A stretch of 64,000 nt of DNA from Baylisascaris procyonis (Eukaryota > Nematoda > Chromadorea > Rhabditida > Ascarididae), in assembly GCA_037389465.1 (NCBI GenBank), contig JAZARR010000105.1, positions 2,790,001-2,854,000 of the forward strand. Reading direction: 5' to 3'. Under the pieces are notes generated by a model, which was not told the origin of the DNA, did no database searches, and saw nothing but the letters and a program-made list of their open reading frames with translations. This document shows positions 14,289 through 32,055 of the stretch, piece after piece. How positions within the stretch are numbered: the first letter of the stretch is position 1; every line of letters starts with the position of its first letter. A program made the translations under genes and the position numbers.

Positions 14289-17200
14289 AAATTCCTTCTC
14301 ATGCTAAATTTATATTGCTGTTTAATTAGTTCAACATTTATGCTTTCTAGATGAAAATATCGTGCATATATATCATTATAAAAAAAAAGAAAAAAGAACG
14401 TATATACTTATCGTCGGCCGTTTTTTCTTAATTGCTTCCTTAGCGACGTAAATGAAAGATTATTTCCTCTTTTTCGAAGTTTTCTCTTCATCCGTTTCAA
14501 GGTTATCATCATAACAATATAAACTTAATTTATACCGATAGATCAACAATGCTTTAAGATCCTTACTTGTTAGACCTTGATGAAACACCTTTAATCATTA
14601 GTGAAGTATTTGGCTATGGTATATTTAGTGGCATAGCGTACTAATAAGTCAGCTGCGTCATTGCGCAAACTGCATGACAAAGGAACCACTCAGCGAAAGC
14701 TGTTTTTGGCTGTTTCGGCGCGCCACAATTTCCACACTAATAGTCGGCATTACGCCTATGCTTCAACGTTATGTTGAATAGCTCACAAGTGAAAGGAAGT
14801 GGGGGAGAGGATGGGCGGAGGAATGGGGGACATAAATGAAAGCATGTGACGCATTTACCGGAAGCATTCAGCGCAAATTGTGCACTTCATTTGACGCTTG
14901 AATTACTAGCATTAGTTTATTACGAACAATAGCCACGTATGTGTGCGTTTGTGCGTTTTCGTCTATTCACATGCGACGTTCAAATCGGAAACGAATGAAT
15001 CTGCAATTATCGAATTTTGTGGGTATAATTGAACTCGCAAGGAGACCTCCTTCGAGATCTTCATCTTGATCCGGCGAGTATGATAGCAGTTACAGAAAAC
15101 TTAAGATGCCTAAAGCTGGGTGCATTTTATAACTGGTGGGGGTTGAAAATAGAATCTCTTATAGAAAATTTTCAGCGTTTTATAGTAAAATTTCAAAATC
15201 TTATTTTATTCCTTGAAGATTCTCAAATATTTCCGAGGTCTGCAATCTATAGAATCACTTAAATGCGAATTCATTATTACATATGCTTTATTGTTTATTA
15301 GCGATTGCTAGAAATTTCACTTTTAAAGGTAAAATTATACAAGCGCAAATTGTGCCAACTCTTCTGATGAGTTTCTTTATCTGTTTTCTTTGCTATTCGT
15401 TCTTGCGTTCACCTTTTCGTTGAAGAAATCTTTAAGCTAACTTCGATTAGTAAATGTTCTAAGTGCATACCTTTCATTACCCTCTAACGCATACCCCTTC
15501 TTCTTGCTAAGAAGTTTTGACTAAAAGTTTCCTCTGCACTTTGAAAGTATTCTTCGTATATTTGTCGAAATGAAGGAAAACACCATTCATAGATCCTGTT
15601 TGTTTATCTTTCATTTCAATATCCACCTTAACAAATCAAATGAAAATTATAACGTGAGTACTTATGTCCTCTGAGGGAGCTTAGTTTTAAAGAACCGGTC
15701 CCACATCCGTCGTGCGTGCCGCGGTACGACTGCGGCGATTTTTCAAAGGTCGTTGTTTCCAATCCGATATACGGCATATTTTTGCATCCCACATAAACTG
15801 CATTGGAACTCCCTTTATGAGTGTTGGTTGCCAAAGTTAATTTCTGGCCGATGAAGCAAGCAGTGGTCCTGGTACCTTAGGGGTGAATTATCTCCTTCGA
15901 ATGTTCAGCTTAGCGCCAGACCAGTAATAGTTTCCAAGAGTGGAAATTTCGAAGAAAAAAACCTTCAAAAACCTATGATTTTTGACCGCTTGGCGAGAGA
16001 GGGATAATTAATCCCCTTAAAGTGCTCAAATCGAAGCTAAAATATGAATGACAGTTTTTGATTACTGAAGTATCGGATATGATGCTAATGAAATATTCAA
16101 AAGTTTCGATCAGTCGTTTTCAATTGTTTTGCGAAAACAGACCGATTATGCCCTAGAGTGTTGGTACTTTCCCAATCTTTCTCAACTCATACAATAAACA
16201 AACCATCGGTAGTTCTAACTGACATATTCACCTTGCTTCTTAATGATCGTGCATTAAATTCAATTCAGGCACCCTCACTGAGTCTGTATTCATCGTAAAA
16301 AAAGTGTAGAAATAAAGGAATAATTTGAAACGAGTTGATCCGTTTCAGCTGAAGTGAAGTTGTCATCGATGATATCTGTAAATAGGTCTTATTGAGTGAT
16401 TAAGTTAGATCCAAAAAAAAAGTTCCAGAATTCTCAAGAAATTGCACCAAAATTCTTGTATATATGATATTTCACCCCCCCCCCCCCAAAAAAAGCAATA
16501 ACTCTTTAATTTTGTTGCTGCATTCAAGTCGCTCTTTTAAACTTTCTTGTCTTAGGACGCTACCGTATGATTGAATGAGGTGCCTTCAATGTTGTTGAAG
16601 TTTGGCATAAACGCATACGGTTGAGTTGCATTAGTGGCAACGCGTACCTATTCGTGTAACTTCATCATTAAATTGTGGTGTAATGGTATGGCGATGTTTT
16701 GCGTTTATTCAACTTATTCATAGTTGATGGGAATTGTGTTGCCTTTATCGTGTAATTTAAGCTTTCACTATGAATACCACTCATTGTTTATGCTTTTTAA
16801 AAAAAAAAAAACAATAATGCTCATAGAATACATTAATTAGAATATGGTCAACTTAATTTATGCCATTGCATTTATGTCCATCCGTACACCGGTTAGTTAG
16901 TTGTGGCGGTGGTTGGCTTTGATTTATATCGGCTCCGATCCCTTTTTGAGGTTGGCGATAACGTGTAGTGATATCTACGAATCGATTGAAGCGAAACATT
17001 GCTTCAGTTACGACTACATTGCTACAACAACTTCCCACATCGTTTCGGCTTTATTTATACGTGTGATTCTGATTGCTGAGGATTGAAGACTTGCATTCTT
17101 ATTTGAACATGAAAGATTCACAAAAAGAAAACGTTGAGTCAGCATCGAATTCATCTTGAGTAGTGGAAAACCTAGAAACGGGAATTAAACTTTGCACGAT

Positions 17201-17424
17201 CATGTACGAGACTGCTATTCTTTTAGCCCTAGGCTTCTTGGAAGAGTGTTGTTGTCGATGTTCCAATGATCTAAAAACATAGATATGGGATGGCTGACTA
17301 TGACAACTGATTTCGGATGAGGATCCTCTCTCATTGTTTTAATTTTCTTTTTAACAGCGTCATTTTGCTTGCTGGTATCGGTGTTGATTCGTTTAATCAC
17401 TCTACTTACAGGTGCAGTTCACAG

Positions 17425-20400
17425 ATGCAGAGAGCACTCGCCGGCCGGTTTGCCTGGGTAATTTCTTTTTTACACCCCCAAAACCTAACTTCATTGGTGA
17501 CAGCGACGAGGTGTGGTGAGCACATACTTTTCCTCAGGTCAAACTACAATTTGCTGCCAATTGTGCGACATTCTCACGCGAATTTTTCACCTCAGTCGTA
17601 ATAAAAATTTAACATTATATTATGCAGCCGGGAAATATTTGGCGTTACCAGTGGATTCTATCAAACAATCTTATTTCCGTGTCGGTTGTAGTCGTTATCA
17701 GAACAGTTATTGCACTTTATGCTGTTTGATCATACATGAGATGGAGGTCGCGCACCAGTCTTGATTCCGACCCCCACCATGGTCTGAAGCAGTACGATGG
17801 CTCGTTTATTTGCTTCTGATGCAGATGTGTGGTCGTGTTGTTTTGATTACAATTAGTGTTGTAAGTAGTAATTGTAACAAGCTCAAAGAAGTATTGTTTT
17901 AGAAGTCATTGGCTTTGAGTGCAGGCTTATGCTCAGCGGCTGGCGCAGGTGCCCTTATATACGCTCTTGAGAATGCAGTCACTGTCGAAGCTGGCGAACA
18001 TGTTGTTCATCCGTATAAACTTCATTGGTCACATAGCGGTGTATTTTCTTCCCTTGATATGGCGTCGTAAGTGACAATAAATTCCAAATTTTTAGCGCTA
18101 TACTTATTCGTTTTATTTCTGATGGTTAGTTGTTCTCACACACGGTTTTGTTTATGGAGGCTTTTAAGTTTCGAGCCATTTGGCCACCAAAGGGACCACA
18201 AAAACGACCTTCCCACTCTGCGAGCAAACGACCGAACTGAATGCCTCAGATCCATCGAGCATGTCGACAAGCGAGTGACCTGACAATTGAGCACACAATT
18301 CAAGGGAAATATTAGAACTTAATGTTTTTCTTTTTTGCTTTTGCATTATTGCTGCGTGAACTTATTTACATACGCATTGCTTATGCGCATACGACTGTAT
18401 GAAAGTAACCGAACAGTTTAGTCACATGCATTATGTCTAGTGCTATCGTACTCATTTACAGAGTGTTTACTTTACTTTGAATTGTCTTAGCGCAACAAAA
18501 ATTAAGTAATGTACCGTGCATCAGCTAGATGTCATAATTCAAGCGTTGAATATACCACTACTTGAGGAGTTGTTTTATGCTTTTGGACAACAGATGCATC
18601 TTTAATTGAAATGGGATTCCATTTCAGCGTCCGGCGAGGTTATGAAGTCTATAAACAGGTGTGCGCTGCATGTCATTCTATGAAATTTATCCATTACCGT
18701 CATTTCGTGGACGTGTTTATGACCGAAGAAGAAGCGAAGGCTGAAGCAGCTGAAGCCACCATCCATGATATAGACGATAAAGGTGAGCAAGAGGTTCATT
18801 GCGTTTTCGATGCTCGCCCTGTACGAGCATGACATGTCTGACTTGTCTGAGGGCTATTTTTTAGGAACATTAGTTGTTAGATGTTCGTAGTGCAAACCAT
18901 TAGCGGTAGCTGAGCCCTTTTATACAGGCAAATGAACCGAAGAGGAATCTGGTTGAAATGGAGTCGTAAGGTGAGGATTTTATATTGTTCAAAAAAACGA
19001 CTAATATAGGCGCTATTTTCTTGTTGCTCAGAAACATCACTGATAAGTACTCAACTGTTGATCAAATCTCTTGAAGGTTATCATTCATAGCTCATGCTTT
19101 CCTATTATCTAATATTTTGTATTACATCCTTCAATGGTAACTTTTTACTGTTTGTTTTCGAAACGGAAAAATGGAGGTGAACACAACACACTCAGATATC
19201 TTATCATTACCCAGTGTGATTGCTTTCTATAATTATGTCCTCTTAATTTCATTTTAATCATTCAGGAGCGCCCATTGAGCGACCAGGTATTTTAACCGAT
19301 GCGTTGCCTTCACCGTATCCAAATAAAAAAGCTGCTGCGGCAGCTAACAATGGTGCTGCACCACCCGATCTATCACTAATGGCGCTAGCACGCCATGGAG
19401 GGGATGATTACATCTTCTCGTTATTAACCGGGTATTTCGACGCACCAGCCGGTGTCAAGGTATGTGCTTAAATTCAAATTTTAATCGACATAGGAAGTGT
19501 ATATTAGAGCCGTTGATGGCAACTCATTGAGACACTGAAGTGGTATGAACGAATTGATTGGTATATGGAGGGAAGTGGTTGGTGGAGAAAAGGGGGAAGG
19601 AGAGAGGAGCTATCATCAACTCGTTCTTAAAACCTTACAAAAGGAAATCCTTTTTTGAGGGTTTAAGAACTAATTTCCCACAGGAAAGGAATGAATTTTA
19701 AGAACTGAATGAATTATGAATTTATTCCACAAAGTTTCCATTTTATACTAAAACGAGACGATATATGTTCAAGTAAAAAATTTTATGGCCAAGTTGAGCA
19801 AAGGTTGAAGAATTCTCTTCTGTAAAGAAGTTCTTCGACTTAAGATGTGAATCGCTTACATATCAACTAACTGAACAACTCAAAACATGATTCAGCTGAT
19901 ACATGGACTGTTGTGCGAAATACGAATAAAAGAGTTCAGATTGATGAAGGCAAGGCATACAATCCGTATTTTGCTGGCGGCGTCATTTCAATGCCTCAAC
20001 AGTTGTTCGACGAGGGTATCGAGTACAAAGATGGAACGCCAGCGACATCGAGCCAACAAGCGAAAGATGTGGCCACGTTTATGCGTTGGACCGCAGAGCC
20101 GTTCCATGATACGCGTAAACGGTGGGCACTCAAAGTGAGTTGATTTCCATATCAGTGTTCACAACTTCGATTGCAAAAAACTTATTTTAGTCATCTACCC
20201 ATATCTTTTATAACAAACTCTAGAGTGTGCACAATTTTCATTTGTAAATAAGACACAAGTGACCCAATTTTAGCTATGTAACTTGTGCAAGAGTAAAGTT
20301 GTGCGCCTCAGTAATGACAGATCCATGTCTCTGATCAAATCTTCCACGTTGATAACTTGAATTTCATAGTTCGAAGTTATGCAATAAGATTTTACTTTTC

Positions 20401-20563
20401 TGGACTCGTGCATAATCAATGATCTTTTCAGGTTTTTGTGATGCTACCGTTTGTGACGTTCGTACTTCTTTATGGCAAGCGATATGTGTGGACATTCGTG
20501 AAAAGTCAAAAGTTTGCTTGGCGTACAGTTAGAGGTCGCGAGCCGCCAACGAAGAAAACTTAG
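17425..20563 (+). CDS. cyc-1: Cytochrome c1, heme-containing subunit of mitochondrial complex III
   Basis: Seven exons with consistent phases: 17425-17457, 17538-17594, 17903-18066, 18628-18782, 19266-19459, 19940-20134, 20432-20563, encoding about 309 residues. The first two exons give a basic presequence rich in Arg, Ala and Phe, typical of mitochondrial import. Exon 3 carries the bipartite-type hydrophobic stretch and the [11 protein letters not shown] region. Exon 4 holds the covalent heme c motif [10 protein letters not shown]. Exon 5 has the conserved [15 protein letters not shown] region and [13 protein letters not shown]. Exon 6 has [16 protein letters not shown], containing the expected axial methionine, then [20 protein letters not shown]. 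Exon 7 is the C-terminal membrane anchor followed by a basic tail. The protein passes electrons from the Rieske centre to cytochrome c. The two presequence exons are less certain than the rest. Confidence 0.95.
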
Positions 20564-23500
20564 AATCAGTGCAAGCAGCTGGCTGCCGTGAAAATGCGTC
20601 GCCTTATGACTTATATCTTCCTTTTTAGATGCAGAATTTGAACACGAAAGTGTTCTTCGGTTGTAAAAGTGCGCCGTCTGAGTATATAAAACATATTTAG
20701 GATATTCCAACAAGGTGTTTATGTATACAACTATTGTCTGCAAAGAGACATATGCTTATGCTGAATAGTTTTTGTTAACTGTATTCGAAATAGAAGGTTT
20801 GAAAGCATCCCGTCGTTGTTATACCTCAACTTAATTCGACCATTAGACATATTAAACGAAATGCGTACACCTCGTTTTTTGCTAATCTCTTATAGCCGTT
20901 CTGTTGAGCGGGATCGCCATCTAAGTGATGGTTCGTCGATTATCACTTCCTTATTCACCACTGTCTTTTGCTGCTTTTAATTCACCTCATGCAGTGATGT
21001 GTGCCAATCACTGAAGACTGTTATTTTAGTCGATATTTTAGAATATAATGCCGTTTGTTTTTTGCCTATATTCAATGTTGTTATAGAGAATATGGTAGAT
21101 TATTTCTAGTTCATTTTGAAAATAGTTTGGTGATGTTTGTATATGAATTTGGAATGACGAAATGAAGCGACCATTCTCATTTGATATGAATTCTGCGTTA
21201 TATTCGTTTCACGGCGAATGTGGGGCACACATTTTCACTAAGATTCTACTATTACTTTAGCAGTATTACAATAAATGTCATATCTTCTAGGCGATACCAC
21301 GACTGTTATTGAGCATATGTATTAACAAATTTCTTTTCCAGAAATGTTGAGAGAATATATGAGGAAAGTGGCGACAAATGCTATGCTGTTATGTTTTGAA
21401 ACATAAAGCTGAATATAAAGGAGAGGGGGGGGGGGGAGGAAAAAGAATTTAACAGGTTCTTCGTGATTTTATCCCTGTACATAATCAAAATCGGTATGAT
21501 TTTTACATCAGAGTGCATATTACATTGTGCTCCTCATTTGTGTATGTCAACATACATGCGTAAACTATAGACTTGGAATTTTATGGACACAATTCCCCAT
21601 GGGTAAGGGATTTAGAAATTCCGGCTCGCTTTGATCTGATAGTTGTATTCGATTTGGAAGAGATAGTAGCGAATATAGAAGGCGTATGCTGCATCATTGA
21701 TCGTAAGGATGCTGTCAGTTTATTTGGTTATTGCGTCTACGTCAGAGGCACCTTACCTTAGTAGAGCATAGTAACCGACGAGAATTAAGTTGTTTCCATT
21801 GGCTCTTTAGTTGTTACTTACATATAAATAACTACTGTTCCCCCAAAGTCCACTGAATTTAGTATAGGGCAGCTTGACAAAGAATATCGCCTGCTAGTTG
21901 TTTTCTTCAAAGTGAAAACAAAAAGAGTGCATTCTGCATCCGTCTCGATGATCGGAATGAGTTCACAGGATGCAACCGGCTGCCCTTTTTCTGCATCCAA
22001 ACATCTACAAGCGATATTTATTCAAAAGGGTTGTTAAAGACGATCTCCGAGGATGGTTATGAGCAATGATGTCTTCAAAGGCGACGTTAGACATCGTATT
22101 TGACTGGTACTTTGTTCGTTTTAGTGAGCAATTTTCATTTACAATAATTGAGTGCATTCAATTTTCCATTTTTCACTGATGCATTTTTATCTCAGAAAGG
22201 AGGTGATGAACGTAGTATCCCCTTCCTCCTTATTTTTTCTTATAGGCTTCTTTGTAGAGATACATGATATCTTTCGCTCATAACTAATGGCATGGTGATG
22301 CTTCGTAGTGTTACTGAGATGAGCATTGAGATACTTTGCATAACGACCCACTATGGGAAGAAACCTGTGAAGGTTGTCACTTATTCTTAACTTCGAGTAA
22401 AATTCTAAAGAAATATAATGAACATGGGTAATCCCCAAGGGATTACGAAGGTCCCTATTCACATTGCACGATGAATCATTCACGAAATAACAACAAAACA
22501 AATAAGGTCGCTTCATAAGATTAAACAGTTCGTAGAAAGAGGCCTCATTAAAAGTGACCGGATACAGTTCATAATAACAGCGCATTGAACCGATAACATT
22601 CATCATTACCTAAGGTTAGTAGTTGCTGCGAAGAGATCAAGTAGACTGACAGCGTTAAGGTAAGCGCCATCACCTCTGGCAGTATAATCGTTCGGTCCTA
22701 TTCAGCATTTCCATAATGCACTTGCGGAATAAGCCATGATTAACCAAATATGCATAAACATGACCAGCTCCTTTTAGCACCTAAAAGTTCCATTCATTAT
22801 TTCTTTTCATCCGCAATGAATTGGAATAGGAGATAACGAATTTCAATTCCCCTCTTCACATAAATCACTTTATCCTTCCCTAAAGATGACAATCTAACGG
22901 GTTAATTTCGCACCTGTACCACTACCACTGAACGGTATTTGAATAAACTCCTATCCAAACGAATAAATTAATAACATTTGACTGCAGATAGATGACATTT
23001 TCCTACTTCGCTATGTCGGTTTTGTTTCTGCTGTGAAACGCTTTCCTCATGTGCCTCCCTCGCCGCATCAGAAGTCACAATTTCTTGCTAGTAAGCACTA
23101 TTGGACCGTTGGTGCTCCTACACGATCAGCCATCAACGCTTCGTTGACCCAAGGGCGCTAGTCCCGCATGGCTGTGGAAATGCACTGTATCCATTGGGAA
23201 AATTTTCCCGATCCAATTACAGCCTCAAATTCGATGGTCAGCGCCATGACATTTGCCTACTCCAAAATAGTTTTTCTAGTTTTAAACTTTTCGAGCTTTC
23301 AATAATACCGTTTTCCGCCTCATTACGCCGCCAGAACACCCACTAGTCAAGTCCGGCGGCAAACTGAGAGAGTATTAGGCTAATCACTTAGCTGTTTCTG
23401 TAAACTTCATTACTTAAGCCACCCTTCATACCTCGAGATGTCCAGTACATTGTACGTTGTCGTACTTAAGACGGTCCACTCAAATAGTCGTTGAAAAAAT

Positions 23501-23763
23501 AGTACGTAATAATGGCTAATGTGCCTACTGCATTGTCCGCTGATATTCACCTATCTACTATTTTTTCTTCTAGGATTAGTCAAAAGCCAATATCTAGTTA
23601 TCACTTCATATAGGAAACTCATCCTTCGCAACGATCCCTCTCAACGGCATAAAGCTCTAAGCAATCACTCCGCTCTTCCATTCCTTTTTGAGCGCAACAA
23701 AACAACGATCGAACTAGGATCTAACTACAAAGAAAATGAGAGCATAAAGTTTCGCTTACTTAC
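20564..23763. other. Convergent intergenic space between cyc-1 and the ABHD18-like gene
   Basis: The 3' ends of cyc-1 (plus) and of the ABHD18-like gene (minus) point at each other here. The last ABHD18 exon (about 35 residues expected) should lie here but was not found. A 139-codon minus frame at 22606-22187 and a 60-codon minus frame at 22000-21818 resemble no known family. A G12-type run occurs near 21425. Confidence 0.5.
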
Positions 23764-27935
<4,172 letters not shown>

Positions 27936-27946
<11 letters not shown>

Positions 27947-30900
27947 TCGGATGGTGCTCGCCAGCGGCTCCAAGCAGCGCCTCGATCTCCTCAGGCAAAT
28001 TGTAAGCATTACTTTGGTGAACTTTTATGCTTACAGCTATTATTACAGTTACAGCATTACTGCGAATCGCCTCTACTTTTGTCACTATTACAGTTAAAGA
28101 ATTTGTAGTGGTGACGCCGCGAAGCATTTAACACTGATATATGCGTAGTAGTTTAAAGAGTAAAGGTTAGCGATGCGCTTTAAATATGCACATGATGAAT
28201 TACACTTTTAAAATCACTATATTCGAACTGTGAAATTATATCACGGTACTCGACAAAGAAATCGATAATTTTATATAACCGAATCGAGTAATTCAGTAAG
28301 TGAATAAACAAGAGAAGCCTCCAAAAACAAGCATCAAAAAGTTGAGACGTATTTCGAAGGATCCTAGCATCGCGATTATAGATTTGATATACCTGTATGA
28401 GCATTTCATAACATATTCTACTTTAAAGCTTACCTAAAAGAGAATATGAATTATCTGAAAAACGCACATCAAATATTTAACAGCAAGTACGATAAAAAAA
28501 AAAAAAATAAAATAATCGGTTATATAATTGAAGTAAAACAAAAAAAAAAAACAAAAAAAAACCTATATAGTAAAATGTAGTGCCGATAATGTAGCAATAT
28601 ACTCAACTAAAGAATCGAATATATGGAAATACGAATCGTTTTCGAAGCATCAATAAAAATTAAGCGAGATAAAATATTATACTTTTAGTGCAATGCAATG
28701 AATTTTTTTTACAAATTCACAAAACTGATCTGAAATTGATAATTTAAGTTTGCAATACGAAGCGCTATCATTCACATAAAAATATTCCTCTATTCACTAA
28801 CAAAACATTTAATTTGAGAGCATCGAGTGCAGCATTCTGATGGAGTGATATTTATAGAACAACATAGTAAAATAAGCGAATAAATATCATATAACTCCTA
28901 TAGAAAGTTCATATATTTTTCGTAATTTCCATTATATTTTTTTCTAAAGCTGTCAAGTTTCGCATAAAGATGAGCAGTCAATCACGTACTAGAAAATTTA
29001 ATAAGACGATATATCATAGCCGCTATTCTGATAATCTGATTGCATCTATATATCAATTTCATATTGACTCCGCTAGCCGATTTCTTTATGCAATCGAAAC
29101 TAAAATCCGATGCAACTAATAAAAAATGTTGATGATAGTTCCTCGTCAGCTGAGCAAAAAACGCACGTATCCCACACGTTAATTCGGGGTAAGGACACAC
29201 TTCGAACGTTCACATGTTTGAGTAAATTCGTGGGTGGTCCAAACGATCTTGGCCGGCAAATATCCGACATGCATCATATAAAGTTTTCGGCTGAACGTTC
29301 CCAATGATATTTGCATTATTCAGTCAATATAAAATAAAACGGAAGAATTGAAGAGAGAAGAAAAATGAAAGGGAAGGAAACAGACTACCAGGTATCAATA
29401 CGATTGGCTTGGAAATAGGTCCAAATCATTTCCAAATATTTCTCGAACTTTCATTAACGGGAACCATCATGTGCTGTTTTCTAGATAAAAGATTTAAGTT
29501 GTGCAAAATCTCTCCATTCATATCGATATCAACCCTAAAATAGTTGATGTCATCAGGAACAATGCTGAAGGTGGTTGCATTGAATGTCTCAGGCTTAGCC
29601 ATATCAAATGATGTCAATTTCATTCAGGAATAATATCACTGTTGAAATGAGACGATGACTGAATGAATTTTCCAACAAATATCGCATCATTAAGATGGTG
29701 ATCTATATTTGTCAGAAATGAACTTCAACTGGTTATTTGCATCCATCACTCAACAAATATTATATTTGTTAAAACCTTTGTTGTATTCTAATCGGTTCGT
29801 TAATTTATTGATATCTAACTACATCATTTGCAGGGTATTGAGCCCATTGTAAAGATATCCGACTATGAGGAAAATCTAAGCAAGTCGATGCCGGTTGCCG
29901 ACTTCGTTGAACAAACAGCCAAAAACAAGGCTCTTGCGGTTGCTAATCAACTCGTTAGCAATCATTTCAGCCATCTTTTTTTTTTCACTCACTAATATCT
30001 ATCAAGCAAACCATTAAGCCCACTAGGATTTTAAGAAGAAAACAGAGAGATCCTCTATTTATACGTGGAAACCTATAATTTAATTTTTGTTTGTTTATAG
30101 ATGGATTATCATGAAGGAATTGCCGTCAGATAACCATGAAAAAAGCTTAAAAACTAAGCGTTTCGCCCTCTGATTAAAGAAGCGAATATCTACTCTTATG
30201 GGGTTATTCTTGTTTTTACATGAAATAAACACCCCAGAAACGTACGAATAGCACTAACACATCAATGAATAAAACTAATGACCTATTTTAATAAGTAAAT
30301 AATTTAAACCTACTTTAAAATATGAAATATTTAATCGTTTCGAGAAACGCTTTTATTCCATATAAAAGAAATTATAAAAAAAAATGCGGTAATAGAAGAG
30401 AACGCAACGTACCATTGCTAAATAAATGAACGGAAATATGAATAAAGTGGAATATTGATGTTCTTTTGAAAGGTCAATAAATTAAAAATTTCATTAATAG
30501 AAGCCGAATGAATACGATGTGATAATGGGATGCGATACGGTTATTGTTCTCGACGGTGAGATTATTGGAAAGCCACAAGATATCGATGATGCAAGGAGAA
30601 CATTGAAACGGTTAGCTGTCTCCTTTTATATTTCATTTCGTTCATAATAAAACACACCTTTCAGTGAAGTTTCGTTTTCTCATACTTTCAATAACGTTAA
30701 AAAAATTCAAATAGAGTTCTTCAGTAGCCGATAATGCTATGAAGTTTTTCGAATATTCATTTTGTAATAAGCAAATCAAAAGTTACTCATAACACTCAAA
30801 AATGTATTATTTAAATTACTGTTCACCTCTGAAAACCTAAGCCGAGATTCTTGATTAGATTTCGATGCATTTCTCGGCTTTATGTTCATCGATGGCCAAA

Positions 30901-31689
30901 TCGATCCGTTGGCATTTTTTCAAACAAAAAGAAAAAGATTTAAAATAAGACGTAAACTACTATTTTCGTAAAAACGAACAGCAGCCAAGAGATAAAAGTG
31001 TAGCAGGGAGTTTGTGAAGGCAATTCCTTTCAGTCTCAGCAATCGTACACACGAAGTCTTCACTGGCGTAGCGCTTATCGAAGCCAACAATTGTGAGCTA
31101 TTCCATGAACGTACATTGGTGAAATTCGGTCCGATACCTGATGCTGTCATCGAGCAGTACGTCCGTTCAGGAGAGCCACTGTAAGTATACAAATCGGTTA
31201 AACACTTTTGCTATCCTCAACTACTCAACGCTTGCAGTCGCTTCTTCTTGCCCATTAATAAACCTAGGCAACCAAAAGTGTGCATACGCTATACGGAAAC
31301 AGGAAACGGAAATGTGGGAAAACACGGAAATATAAGCTTTCCAGGAAGAATGCAATGCACCACGAAAGTTGTAGAACTTTTCGAAAACATTGGTGGTATA
31401 TATCGACAGCCAAGCCTCATAAGACTTGCTAAGAAATCCAAACGAAGCCGGTTTCGTTGCATCAGAAATTCAGCTTTTGGTAATATCATCGAACGGATAA
31501 AAAAAGCAAACGAAGCTCGCTCTAAACCACTTCAACAACAATTCCAGCGGTCGAGCCGGCTCATATGGGATCCAGGCTGCTGGAGCGATGTTCGTCGAAA
31601 GCATCGATGGGTGCTTTTACAACGTCGTCGGACTGCCAGCACATCAAGTCGCGAAGAGGCTTTGGCTGCGTGATACTAAACCTCACTAA
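27936..31689 (+). CDS. Maf/Ham1-like nucleoside triphosphate pyrophosphatase (ASMTL N-domain/DOD-18 type)
   Basis: Five exons with consistent phases: 27936-28001, 29834-29953, 30501-30610, 31034-31180, 31548-31689, about 194 residues, the normal Maf length. Motifs in order: VLASGSKQRLDLL (Maf family SxSxRR-type start), IVKISDYEENLS, TAKNKALAVA, VIMGCDTVIVLDG (the GADT-type metal/catalytic strand), IGKPQD, VFTGVALI, VRSGEP, and AGSYGIQAAGAMFVESIDG with a C-terminal NVVGLPAHQVAKRL. Maf proteins hydrolyse non-canonical or modified NTPs to NMPs plus pyrophosphate, cleaning the cytosolic nucleotide pool. The usual EPxDKAG motif reads EPLGRAG across the exon 4/5 junction, so the Asp is replaced by Gly. 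An upstream in-frame ATG at 27822 exists, but the extra residues are antisense to conserved ABHD18 codons, so 27936 is preferred. Confidence 0.92.
29390..29640 (-). other. Protein-like minus-strand open stretch inside the second Maf intron
   Basis: The region reads on the minus strand as a smooth, moderately acidic peptide (contains FDMAKPETFNATTFSIVPDD and YFRVDIDMNGEILHN) and a TATTTTAG acceptor-like site lies within it. It belongs to no family I recognise and lies in the first intron (28002-29833) of the plus-strand Maf gene. It may be a missed exon of a minus-strand gene or chance. Confidence 0.2.
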
Positions 31690-32055
31690 ATGCGTATAAT
31701 CCTTTTGCATTGAGCGCTTTTTTGTTGCACATTGCGTTTATGAAGTTTACAAATTTCACTAATGACGACTTATATTTTAACAGGTTTCACGCACCTCATT
31801 GCCACAAAAACTTTAGAGATGTGCAAAGTTCAGTTGAATTTTGAGCAATATATTATCTTCACTACCACCCCTTTTATGCTGCCCTTTCTTCCCCTTGATA
31901 GGCCTCAGTTTTATTAAGTGCCGGCCCATTAAATAATAAACACATTTCACTTTTTCGCAGTTAGTCTCGTACAAGCCTGAACCTGTCCAGTAGATGTGAA
32001 ATGCTATTTATTCACCTTCACTGAAGTTTTTTGAAACCGTCATTTCTATTTGCAG

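Larger units (their letters stand above)
5693..17424. other. Intergenic or 5' region between mec-8-like and cyc-1-like genes; no gene read
   Basis: About 11.7 kb between the first readable mec-8 exon (minus) and the cytochrome c1 start (plus). It should hold upstream exons and promoter of the mec-8-like gene and the promoter of cyc-1. Only short frames without recognisable domains occur. Landmarks seen: a C-run near 7736, A-runs near 10108, a perfect hairpin at 10886-10918, a G-rich patch near 11143, a GC-richer patch at about 12290-12620, an A18T11 run at 14260 and a C-run near 16478. A short plus frame starting at 15029 (first 30 residues somewhat protein-like) could be an exon but has no support. 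Confidence 0.6.

Noticed and set aside
22187..22606. 139-codon minus frame
   Set aside because: No family resemblance and no match to the expected ABHD18 C-terminus.
31248..31547. Plus frame of 141 codons running into Maf exon 5
   Set aside because: It reads exon 5 in the wrong frame. The splice phases place this stretch in the intron.
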